Position numbers and translations under genes: made by a program
Assembly (NCBI GenBank): GCA_030760725.1
Contig: JASWHV010000008.1
Coordinates: forward strand, 53,729,671 to 53,793,670
Length of the DNA: 64,000 bases
From: Neostapfia colusana
Taxonomy: Eukaryota; Streptophyta; Magnoliopsida; Poales; Poaceae
Reading direction: 5' to 3'
Shown here: one piece after another, positions 54,674 through 64,000 of the stretch
Numbering within the stretch: position 1 is the stretch's first letter
How the letters are laid out: every line of letters starts with the position of its first letter
The notes under the pieces: model-generated
What the model was told of the DNA's origin: nothing
Databases searched by the model: none
Seen by the model: only the letters and a program-made list of their open reading frames with translations

Positions 54674-57600
54674 ATGGTACGTACACATTCTCAAATGGAG
54701 ATTGGAGGTTCAAGTCGAGGTGGGAATGACTCGACTTCATCACAAGAGCCATCGCCAACCGGATTGGCTGAAATTATGGCCAAAATGAATGAAACTCTCC
54801 AAACTCTAGTTCAACAAGGCATAGATCGAGAAGCTCAACATCACATGCCAACCCAGAGCACGTATCTGGATTTCTTGGCGACACAACCGCCGGTATTCTC
54901 CGAGGCGGCTGACCATTGTGAAGCAAATCACTGGTTACGTGTCATTGAGTCCAAGCTTGGGTTGATCCGGTGTGACGAACTCTCGAAGACTCTATATGCC
55001 GCTCAACAGCTTCACGGCTTTGCTGGAGCATGGTGGGCAGAGTACCTTGCTGTTCAACCAGCGGGACATCGTGTCACATGGGCGGAGTTCCAGGCTGTAT
55101 TTCGTGCTCGTTTCATCCCTGCGGGCATAATGCAAACCAGTCTGGATGAGTTCTGGAGTCTGAAGCAAGGGGACAGGAGTTTTATTGAGTATGCGAAGGA
55201 ATTCAATCGCTTAGCTCAATATGTCCCTGACTATGTGAAGTCACCAGCCATGAAGGGTTATCATTTTTATCGAGGGCTGACCGCTAGGCTGCGATGTGAA
55301 TTGGCTCAAGTTAGCCAAGAGAGTTTTGATGAGTTTGTGAGCTGTGCTATCGCTCAAGAATATTATTCCAACCTCTACCTCAAAGAAAAGAGGGAGAGGG
55401 ACTCATCACAAGATGAAGACAATCATCTACCTCAGAAGTATCGGTTGGTAATCTGTTCACCTTCTGGTCGAGAGATTCCACAAGAGGTGCAATCATTCTG
55501 GGAGTGTGACGACTCTTCTACTCCACAGAGGTCTTATTCACCTCCACCGCAGCAGCAACTTATTTCTTATGCACCCCAGTATCAACAAGGTGCACTAGAA
55601 TATTATTACCCTCAAGAGGCTGAAGATGAACAAGGTGATTTCTCAGTTGAACCGAGTGCTGTCCCACTTCATGTTGACAACAAGCTCAACGTCAATGAAG
55701 CGACTGAACCGAGCAGTAACATTGTGTCTGCGAGTCCAGTCCCAAAAAGTGATCTTGGGCAGCCCGGGAAAGCTATGTCAAAAGTGGGAACAGTCAATTA
55801 TGTGTCAGCCGATGATCTGCCCAAGGGAGGACCTGTTCTTGCCGGCAGGTTCACCTTAAATGACAAGCCGGTTGTCATTTTATTCGACTCTGGTGCGACA
55901 CATAACTTCATTAGCAGGGCAACGGTGATCCGGGATCAGATCTCCACCACTATCACCAAAGGTCCTTACCTTATTCATTTGCCAGGTGGAGACATATCAA
56001 CTAATGAAGTCGTTTCACGAGCACCACTTTGTTTGGGTGGAAATATTTATCCTACCACCCTCATCATTCTCGAAGACCAAGGAATCAATGCCATATTGGG
56101 AATATCATGGTTGACCTTCCACAAGGCTGTTCTGGACATCGAGAACAGGAGTGTTCACTTGGACTCTCCACTTCACGGACGTCAAACTTTGTATCTCGGC
56201 GAAGCGGTATCTAAAGGCCCGGAAGTATGTAATGCCGAGGTGTGCAAGTTAGAAGACATTACGGTAGTCCGTGAATATCCGGACGTGTTTCCCGAAGATC
56301 TTCCAGGCCTACCACCTGAGCGCGAGGTGGAGTTCAAAATAGAGTTAATACCGAGAACCACGCCGATCTCTCGGAGACCATACAAAATGGCTCCGAATGA
56401 ATTAGCCGAGCTGAAGGAGCAACTCAAAGATCTGATGGACAAGGGGTTTATTCGTCCAAGTTCATCACCATGGGGTTGCTCAGCTTTGTTTGTGAAAAAG
56501 AAGGATGAGACGCTGAGGCTATGCGTCGATTATCGTCCTTTAAATGCTGTGACCATAAAGAACAAGTATCCACTACCAAGAATTGATATCCTCTTCGATC
56601 AACTAGTGGGTGCTAAAGTCTTCTCCAAGATGGACTTAAGGTCGGGATATCATCAAATCAAGATTCGCGCGGAAGATGTCCCGAAAATAGCATTCTCGAC
56701 AAGATATGGGCTCTATGAATATCTTGTCATGTCATTTGGGTTGACCAATGCTCCGTCCCACTTTATGTACCTTATGAACTCGGTGTTCATGCCGGAGCTG
56801 GATCAGTTCGTCGTGGTCTTCATCGACGACATCTTGGTCTACTCCAAATCTGAAGAGGAACACGCTAAACATTTGCATATTGTGCTCCAACGACTGAGAG
56901 ATCACAAGCTCTATGCAAAGTTTAGTAAATGTGAATTCTGGATCAACCAAGTGCCATTTCATGGACACATTATCTCAGCAGAAGGCATTGCTGTTGATCC
57001 AAGCAAGATTGAACAAGTGCTGAAGTGGAAGTCTCCAACATCAGTCCATGAAGTTCGTAGCTTCTTGGGTTTGGCTGGATATTATCGGAGGTTCATCCCG
57101 AGCTTCTCAAAAATCTCCAAACCTATGACGGAGCTACTGAAGAAGGGCATCAAGTATGATTGGAGCAAGCCATGTGAGGAAGCTTTTCAAGCGTTGGTAA
57201 AACACCTCACAACAGCCCCGGTTCTAGCTCAACCGGATACAACCAAGCCTTTTGATGTTTATTGTGATGCATCCGGCGTCGGGCTTGGTTGTGTACTCAT
57301 GCAAGGAGGACGTGTGGTCGCATATGGATCACGGCAATTACGAAATCATGAGAAACATTATCCAACTCATGATCTCGAGCTTGCTGCCGTGGTACTAGCT
57401 TTGAAGATGTGGAGACATTACCTAATGGGAAATCTGGTTCATCTCTACACCGACCACAAAAGTTTGAAGTACATATTCACTCAAAAGGAGTTGAATATGC
57501 GGCAACGGCGATGGTTGGAGCTGATCAAGGACTATGAGATTGAAATTCATTATCATCCGGGCAAGGCAAATGTGGTTGCCGATGCACTCAGCCGGAAGTC

Positions 57601-59140
57601 TCATATTCATAGCCTAACCATCACGCCGATAGAAGAGGAAGAACCAAGTCTTTACTTGGTTCCATTTGGAGCTCTGCATAACCTAGCCCTCATACCCACA
57701 ATAAGAGAGGAGGTTATGGCAGCTCAAAAGAAAGACAAGGGCATGGCTCATATCAGGAGGAGATTGCAGAACGGGGAAATGAAATGTTTCCGGTTAGATG
57801 ATGAAGACACTCTATGGTTCAAGGACCGGATAGTCGTACCCCGTGATATGAGGCTGCGGAAGAAAATTTTGGATGAGGCTCACTTATCCAAATTTTCTAT
57901 TCATCCGGGCAGCAACAAGATGTACAAAGAATTGAGGACTAAATTCTGGTGGACCCGGATGAAGAGAGAAGTTGCTAAATACGTATCAGAATGTGATACG
58001 TGCCGGCGAGTTAAAGCCGACCACATGAAGAAAGCGGGAACCTTACAACCGTTAAGCGTTCCGGCATGGAAGTGGGAGGATATTAGTATGGACTTCATCG
58101 TTGGACTACCTCTCACGGCTAATAAGCATGATTCGATTTGGGTAATCGTGGATCGCTTAACCAAATCAGCACGCTTCATTCCGGTGCGTACCAAATACAG
58201 CGCCAAAAAGTATGCGGAGTTGTACATAGCACGAATCTTTTGCTTGTATGGGGTTCCCCGTACCATTGTGTCCGACAGAGGATCGCTGTTCGTATCTCGC
58301 TTCTGGGAACAGCTACACACATCCTTGGGAACAAAATTGATTCGAAGCTCCGCATATCACCCTCAAACCGATGGGCAAACTGAGAGGGTGAATCAAATAC
58401 TTGAAGATATGCTGAGAGCATGTGCCATTCATCACGGTAAGAGCTGGGATGATCACTTACCGTTGGCGGAGTTCTCTTATAACAACGGGTATCAATCAAG
58501 TATCAAAATGGCGCCTTATGAAGCTCTCTACGGCCGGAAGTGCCGCACACCCTTGAACTGGTGTGAAGCCGGCGAGAGAGTTATTTACGGGATTGATCTC
58601 ATAAATGAAGCGGAAGAGCGGGTACGGCTTATTCAAGCAAATCTTAAAGCCGCTCAGTCCAGACAAAAGAGCTATGCGGATAAGAGACGTCGTCCTCTGG
58701 ATTTCCATGTTGGGGACCACGTATACCTCCGCGTATCTCCGATGAAGGGCATTCACCGATTCGGAGTGAAAGGGAAATTAACTCCGCGTTTTATCGGTCC
58801 CTTCGTCATCATTGAAAGATGTGGACCCGTAGCATACCGTTTGGAGCTGCCGGCAACCTTAGCCGGAGTGCATAACGTCTTCCACATATCTCAGTTGTGG
58901 AAGTGTTTAAAAGTTCCAACGGAGATTCTCACGGGAGACATAGAAAATTTGAAGCCGGACCTCACGTATGTTGAGCGACCAACCCGGATAATTGATGAAA
59001 AGACTCGCGAAACCAGGAATCGGACGCTACGATTTTTCAAAGTGCTATGGGAAAATCACACGTCTGACGAAGCTACATGGGAAAGCGAGGAATATTTGCA
59101 ACGCAATCATCCGGAGTTGTTAGAGGCGCATGTTGAGTAA
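54674..59140 (+). CDS. Element F Gag-Pol polyprotein, uninterrupted
   Basis: 1,488 residues from the ATG at 54674 (MVRTHSQMEIGG), chosen over an in-frame upstream ATG at 54647 because a splice-acceptor-like CAG lies between them. Gag domain about residues 75-235 (HGFAGAWWAEYLAVQPAGHR, FVSCAIAQEYYSNLYLKEK). Protease LFDSGATHNFIS near 402. Reverse transcriptase about 545-740, catalytic VVFIDDILVYS near 715. RNase H about 860-975 (VYCDASGVGLGCVLM, YTDHKSLKYIFTQ). Integrase: zinc-binding H-H-C-C about 1070-1115 (CDTCRRVKADH), then MDFIVGLP, VSDRGSLFVSRFW near 1198 and DGQTERVNQ. Chromodomain-like end about 1430-1482 (FFKVLWENHTSDEATWESEE). No CCHC zinc knuckle is present between Gag and protease; only two Cys occur there. 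All catalytic acids are present. It is the only complete polyprotein in the window. Confidence 0.93.
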   Translation: MVRTHSQMEIGGSSRGGNDSTSSQEPSPTGLAEIMAKMNETLQTLVQQGIDREAQHHMPTQSTYLDFLATQPPVFSEAADHCEANHWLRVIESKLGLIRCDELSKTLYAAQQLHGFAGAWWAEYLAVQPAGHRVTWAEFQAVFRARFIPAGIMQTSLDEFWSLKQGDRSFIEYAKEFNRLAQYVPDYVKSPAMKGYHFYRGLTARLRCELAQVSQESFDEFVSCAIAQEYYSNLYLKEKRERDSSQDEDNHLPQKYRLVICSPSGREIPQEVQSFWECDDSSTPQRSYSPPPQQQLISYAPQYQQGALEYYYPQEAEDEQGDFSVEPSAVPLHVDNKLNVNEATEPSSNIVSASPVPKSDLGQPGKAMSKVGTVNYVSADDLPKGGPVLAGRFTLNDKPVVILFDSGATHNFISRATVIRDQISTTITKGPYLIHLPGGDISTNEVVSRAPLCLGGNIYPTTLIILEDQGINAILGISWLTFHKAVLDIENRSVHLDSPLHGRQTLYLGEAVSKGPEVCNAEVCKLEDITVVREYPDVFPEDLPGLPPEREVEFKIELIPRTTPISRRPYKMAPNELAELKEQLKDLMDKGFIRPSSSPWGCSALFVKKKDETLRLCVDYRPLNAVTIKNKYPLPRIDILFDQLVGAKVFSKMDLRSGYHQIKIRAEDVPKIAFSTRYGLYEYLVMSFGLTNAPSHFMYLMNSVFMPELDQFVVVFIDDILVYSKSEEEHAKHLHIVLQRLRDHKLYAKFSKCEFWINQVPFHGHIISAEGIAVDPSKIEQVLKWKSPTSVHEVRSFLGLAGYYRRFIPSFSKISKPMTELLKKGIKYDWSKPCEEAFQALVKHLTTAPVLAQPDTTKPFDVYCDASGVGLGCVLMQGGRVVAYGSRQLRNHEKHYPTHDLELAAVVLALKMWRHYLMGNLVHLYTDHKSLKYIFTQKELNMRQRRWLELIKDYEIEIHYHPGKANVVADALSRKSHIHSLTITPIEEEEPSLYLVPFGALHNLALIPTIREEVMAAQKKDKGMAHIRRRLQNGEMKCFRLDDEDTLWFKDRIVVPRDMRLRKKILDEAHLSKFSIHPGSNKMYKELRTKFWWTRMKREVAKYVSECDTCRRVKADHMKKAGTLQPLSVPAWKWEDISMDFIVGLPLTANKHDSIWVIVDRLTKSARFIPVRTKYSAKKYAELYIARIFCLYGVPRTIVSDRGSLFVSRFWEQLHTSLGTKLIRSSAYHPQTDGQTERVNQILEDMLRACAIHHGKSWDDHLPLAEFSYNNGYQSSIKMAPYEALYGRKCRTPLNWCEAGERVIYGIDLINEAEERVRLIQANLKAAQSRQKSYADKRRRPLDFHVGDHVYLRVSPMKGIHRFGVKGKLTPRFIGPFVIIERCGPVAYRLELPATLAGVHNVFHISQLWKCLKVPTEILTGDIENLKPDLTYVERPTRIIDEKTRETRNRTLRFFKVLWENHTSDEATWESEEYLQRNHPELLEAHVE

Positions 59141-59187
59141 CTGTCCTCTCCACCTTGTCCTTAATCATGAATCTCGGGACGAGATTC

Positions 59188-59205
59188 TTTTTAAGGCGGG
59201 AGGAA
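59188..59205 (+). other. Polypurine tract of element F
   Basis: AAGGCGGGAGGAA directly before the 3' LTR. Confidence 0.85.
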
Positions 59206-62200
59206 TGTAAAAGTCCCAAAACTTGTGAATAGAAAACTTGAGCTATGAATAAAGTTGAGTTTGTATGCAAGAAATGGGACTTACAAAAACTTTTGTTTAC
59301 TCATGAAAGTGTTGGCATGAGCGATAAAAACTTTGAATTCAGTTTGAATTAAGAGGGTCACTTCCAAAAGAGGAGGGGCCATCTCCAAAGAGGAAAATGC
59401 AAACTGATGTTTAAAAAGTTGTATTTGCAATGACCAACTCATAGATCAGAGGGCATATTCAAACTCCCCAGGTTCAATTGTAGAGGGGGCAAATTTGGGG
59501 CAAATTCGGAGGTGCTTTGATATGAATATCAAAGGGACTTGTGAATTCCATCCAAATTTGAATTTAAATTTGAAACTGTGGCATAATTTGTCAAATGGCA
59601 CATTGGCTTTTGAATTTGGACCCCTCACAGCTGAATTTGCAAGGTGTTAAAAGTTGGAGATCTTTTGGTGCTGAGGGGAGTTGTGGGCCCCAGTTGTCAT
59701 TGAGAGGGGAGAGCAAACTTACTGGCTAAGTTTTACTCTCGGTGACACACGAACGCAGCTCACTCCACGGGCGACACCGCGGTTACACCGAAGCACAGAA
59801 GCCACCGCCTCACCCCGCCATCGTGTGCTGGAGACCAGCTTACCGCCTTCCCCCTGCCTCGGCGTGATCCTTCTCTCTGAACCGAGCCAACGCGGTTTCC
59901 CTTCTTCACCTCGCGCTCGATAAACGTCGAGCTCGCCGCCGCCTCGGGTCTGATCGGGGAGGCATATAAACACCGTGCACAGCCTCCATCCGAGCTACTG
60001 AGCGACACCGCGCGCCCACTCTTCGTCTCCCCGCCACAAAAGCGACCGAGTTTGGTCCTCTCGACCGCAGGGGCGCCGTGTTCGCGTGGCAGCCGAAAGA
60101 AAACCGAGGAGAGAGCTCCCGTGGACAGCTGAGTCTAGCGCCTGTCACGACCAAGTGCTGGCGTCCCCGGACGCGCTGTGGCCCCGTGCTGCTCACCTAC
60201 AAACCTCAAGCAAATCTGTGAACCACCGAGCGAGAATTCGGGAAAATATCGCCGACGGCCCCAGACCGATGATCCGGTATGAAAACTCAAAATTCTTATT
60301 TGTTGTTCGTTCTTAGCTCATCAAATCATGCACAAATAAACTAGGCTGGCTAGCGATCCGATCCCCTCCACAACCCTAGCTAGAAACGCCGTGGTTACAG
60401 CTAATTTTGAGCTTTTCGGTCGGCGGCCATGGCGGGAACGCGCGGGCGCACGGTGACAACCGGTTTGCCGTCGTTTCCGAGCCAGGTTGAAGCCACACCG
60501 AGATTGCCTGACCTCCACTGATGCTTTAGAGCGGATCCGCTGAGCTTTTGGCGGGCTAGTGTCCTCGGGCGACGGTGCCGATCATCGCCGAAGGCCGCGG
60601 CTCGTCGCCGGCCTACTTCCGGCCACCGGCAGCCCGAGCCAACCCCGTAGACTTGTTCCCCGACCCTGAAAACCCCCAGGCGGCGAGTCTCCGTCCGAGA
60701 GGTGGCCGGGAAGCCGGGTCCGGCGAGCTCCAGTGGAGCGCCGGCGAGGGGGAGGCGCGGGAGCGAGAGGGAGAAGAAGACCCCCACCGGGCCCACGTGT
60801 CAGCAGCTGAAGATTAAAACTCCGGATCAGCTGTGGCGTGTGATCCCGTGTGGTGGCGCAGGAAAAGGTCTGTGGCCCCGTGTGGCTCGTGTTCCAGCGG
60901 TCGACACGTGGCCCTGTGGCCCACAGGCAGAATTTGAACTTTTCCCGAATTAATTTGAATTCCAGATTCGGTTCAAACTTTAGAACCTCATAACTTTTGC
61001 TAGGAAGCTCCAAATTTAGTGATTCAAATTGGGTTGGATTCAGGATGAAGAGCTCTATTCAAACAACCCAATTTGCATGAAAACCAATAGGAAATTCTGG
61101 AAAATTATTTAAAACTTTTCAGCAAAAGAATTTTAGCGGGAGTTTTCTTCATCCAAAATTCCCCAAATTTTGCCAGAATATTCTTTAGAATATTAGGAGA
61201 CTCCTGTAAAAGTTTCAGCTCATTTGGAGTTGATTTAGTTAGGATAATTCCAATTTCAAGTTTCTGTATTCAAATGAATACATAAACATTTTCAGAGAAT
61301 TTCTAAAACTTGGAAATTCAGTTCTAGCCATTCCTTAGCTCCACGAATCCTAGGAATATTCATGCATACTCCCTGAGCTATGTATGAAATTATATTTCAC
61401 TTAGAATTGCATGAAAGTGCAAGTTTAATCAGAATTAGTTCCTTTATGCTTAAATGCTTAGGGAATTGTTCTGGGTGATCCACTTAGTGAAATGTTCTGA
61501 ATTTGGGTCCAGAGGACTTTCTTGTGACCAGGAACTCACAAGAAAATTTCCAACTCCATTGGAGCCCTGTATCATTATGTCCTGTTCAACCTCATTAGGT
61601 GATCACCACCCAAGTGATGAACCTCACTTCTCACTTGAGGATAGTGCTTAGACACACATCCAAACCACCACCCCCAGTGTCATTTTAAATTCTTAAACAA
61701 AGTTCCAGTTTTAAATTTGTCTGTAGCATTTGTTAGAAAAAGTTTTACGCTTAAAGATATGCATGTTCATAACGTGTAGTGCTTAAACGTGGATAAGTGA
61801 AGATTTGATCAAGGAGCAAGAAGGTAGGGATTAAGTTTCAAGTCATCATCAGCAACTAACTTCATCTTATCTGACTTTAGACACCTGCAAAACCAAGGCA
61901 AGCCCCGGTTTGCACTTAAGTTGTTTTTAAAGTTTTTCCTTTGTTCACTACTATTGGTCGAGGTTTGTATGTGCATTAGGTCCAGGATGTTTGATACTCC
62001 ACTTGCATAACCAAACATGAACCCTGAGGTCAAGGGTAGAGGTGTGTCATCGCTGTAGAATAAGGCCGTGCTAAATAGGCTAGGACAGCCGGTAGAAGAC
62101 GAGTAGTTGGAATCTACTCGCGAGCTTTGTTCCAGGACCACATAAGTGGGGTTGGAAAAGGTAGCAAACTAAAGTTTACGTTTCTAAAGATGAGACCGGG

Positions 62201-63303
62201 CAGAGGGGTTAGACAGCGACAAGACGAGGTCTTGGTCGAGTAGCTCTGCCCGTGTCGGTCAAGGACCGAAGCGTATGTGGCCCTGGGAGCAAGTATTGAG
62301 TGGTGTACCGGATGCTTACTGACATATGGGAATCAGGAAACCGATGTACCAGGTTCACTGGGTTGTAGAGGCATACCACATCGTCTCGTTAGACCTAAGA
62401 GCCCGAGACGGCGCGACCGGTTCTACAGTCTAGTGTCCTGAGAAAGGTTGCCACATACGATGTAATGAAGGACGCAGAGTTGGGTCTTCAGAGGCGGGCG
62501 TATGTGTCAAGTTATCCGGGTAGTGTTTGATTCGAATCACCGTCCCTCGCGGTTATGAGTACCGCTTGCTCACTGCGCTGTGACGTAGTAATCAACTTGT
62601 GTGGAAACAGTTTGCAAAAAGTATAATTGCTGTTATGATTATGTTAAGTTGCATGATAACCATGTTTGAAGTAGAGATAGAGCAAACTAAATTTATTTTT
62701 CACCTTGGGACAAGTAACATTGGAATGAAGCGTTTCTTGTTTGATTGTGGAGTTCCAATGTTGCTGATCGCAAGGTCATTATTAATATGGCAAAAATTTG
62801 AAAGTTAAGGATGAACTCGTAGGCGAGTCTTTTCGCAAATGACAGGTTTAGGTCTTAGGTTACTTTCATATAGAGTTCCATGCTTTAGGAGAGACGGTTA
62901 AGTCTTGCTGAACCTTTGTGCTCACTCTTGCTATATAAGTGGTTTTGCAGGTAAACATCGACGCTATAAAGAAGGTTGTCCGGTGAGACTCGGGAACTTC
63001 CGAGTCATGTCACCCTTGGAGAACCTAGCCGCTGCCATGTCTTCGTGTTGCTAGCGAGAGGAGTCCGCGGGCTGGATCTCTTCTCGAGTGCTTCTTAGAT
63101 ATTCATCGTGAGCTGTTTATAGACTTCCGCTGTAGCTATTTTATGTAAATTATTTACAAAGAACAGTTGTAAGATTCCGCTTTGGTTTATGTAATACTGT
63201 GTTCCTTATATGTGTGCTGTTGGGTGCCGCATAACACGGCACCAACCAATGCGATTCCTCGGGCAAGGCGGCACAGCCCTGTGATCGGGGCCGGGCCCCC
63301 TCA
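59206..63303 (+). repeat. 3' LTR of element F
   Basis: 4,098 bp, matching 49020-53122; TATA box at 59965-59970. Confidence 0.95.
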
Positions 63304-63637
63304 TTTTGTTGGTTTATATTGCTGCTCAGGTCAAGATAATGAGGTGGTGTATAATGACCTAGACTTTGGACCCGAAGAAGGTTTCTAGGTTCATGGAGAC
63401 CCCCGGGCAACGCCTGTGATGAAGCCCTCAAGAATAATATTCCGCTGCTAGTTTATTTACTTGTGATGAACTTATTATTGTCCATTGAGACATTTGCGAA
63501 TGTAAGACTTATTTATATTCGACACCTTGCTTGTAATAAATGATGCTTCACTATTTGTCATCACATGTATGAGAAAATGATCCTGGCATACATGTGATAT
63601 TCACTTGGTTGTTTCTTCGGAAAAACCGGGTGTGACA
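63304..63637 (+). repeat. Solo LTR E, right part
   Basis: Continues the C-family LTR exactly where 49019 stopped (TTTTGTTGGTTTATATTGC...) after the TTTTG duplication, and ends CCGGGTGTGACA. The GCTCG duplication follows. Confidence 0.92.
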
Positions 63638-64000
63638 GCTCGACCTCCATGCCATCCAGCAACAACCTGGAGAGACGTAGCGCTCCTTCATCCAGCGGTT
63701 CTCCCAGGTACGGAACACCATCCCGCATATCCAAAATGCTTCTGTGGTGGTGGCATTCCGGTAGGGTGTACGGGATACGAAGATGCTTGAGAAGCTCGCG
63801 ACCAGAGAGGTTCGCGACGTCTCAGAGCTCTTCAGCCTAGCGGACAAATGTGCCAGGGCAGAAGAAGGGCGGAACTGGCACTCACAGCCAGATTCCGAAT
63901 CAGGAGGACAACCCGGATCTGGTGCTGCTTCCCATGGAAGCAGCAAGAAGATCAAGAACTGGGGCGGTGGCAACATGAAACCACCGACCGCAGCTCCCGT
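63638..64000 (+). pseudogene. Element G gag, second part
   Basis: Continues the Tat-like Gag after the GCTCG duplication: RSFIQRFSQVRNTIPHIQN, then ASVVVAF, then LATREVRDVSELFSLADKCA. Two in-frame TAG stops lie near 63677 and 63763. After them the frame is open to the window end (KKIKNWGGGNMKPPTAAP). The zinc knuckle and pol of element G must lie to the right. Confidence 0.8.

Larger units (their letters stand above)
49020..63303 (+). mobile_element. Element F: complete, apparently coding-intact chromovirus
   Basis: A 14.3-kb plus-strand Gypsy element with 4.1-kb LTRs, PBS, a 1.5-kb leader, a single gag-pol frame and a PPT. It is flanked by a perfect TTTTG duplication (49015-49019 and 63304-63308) inside solo LTR E. 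The LTRs differ at scattered positions and small indels. It is the innermost insertion and so one of the youngest here. Confidence 0.95.

Noticed and set aside
54674..54694. MVRTHS at the start of element F Gag compared with MARTKQ of histone H3
   Set aside because: Only the first residues agree and the similarity stops at once, unlike the 22-residue alignment in element C.
63551..63976. A 141-codon minus-strand frame at the right edge
   Set aside because: Complement of the element G gag and the end of solo LTR E; the plus-strand Gag reading explains the sequence.

Overview
The window is plant nuclear DNA, very probably from a panicoid grass (sorghum, sugarcane, Miscanthus or maize type). 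The reasons are the density of nested Copia and Gypsy LTR retrotransposons, SIRE/Opie-type and long-LTR chromovirus elements, an RTE-type LINE, a Mutator-type MITE, and the GC-rich first exon of a plant RING E3 ligase. Nothing is organised like a bacterial or organellar genome. I see no rRNA, tRNA or CRISPR.

Layout. 1-5251: two related Copia elements on the minus strand, one apparently inserted in the other. 5252-6180: the decayed 3' end of a chromodomain Gypsy element. 7368-7843 (minus): exon 1 of a RING-type E3 ligase gene, the only host gene sequence I can support; its other exons are not visible. 9940-16657: a decayed Copia element (A) that carries a Mutator-type MITE (11982-12452, 9-bp target duplication) and a gag-only non-autonomous Copia element (B, 13988-16216). 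17572-30048: a complete minus-strand chromovirus (C), 3.3-kb LTRs, target duplication CATAG. 30174-32308 plus 43360-43785: one RTE-like LINE split by a complete SIRE-like Copia element (D, 32309-43359). 43786 to the right end: a Tat-like Gypsy element (G) whose gag is split by a solo LTR (E, C family, target duplication GCTCG), itself split by a complete chromovirus (F, 49020-63303, target duplication TTTTG) with one uninterrupted gag-pol frame.

Insertion order inferred from nesting: LINE, then G and D independently into it, then E into G followed by collapse to a solo LTR, then F into E. C, D and F retain both LTRs, PBS and PPT; only F has an unbroken polyprotein.

Most interesting point: element C has an extra sense-strand ORF between its PBS and gag (26497 down to 25718). 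Its first 22 codons align without gaps, from the initiator Met, with the histone H3 tail (13 of 22 identical), including the block around H3 Lys9. The Gag of the same element begins with a short H4/H2A-like sequence. Element D carries a third ORF with a classic nuclear localisation signal, preceded by what looks like its own promoter, 5' UTR and intron. Identifications come from reading translated sequence and recognising family motifs; no database search was possible, and LTR identities were judged by eye.
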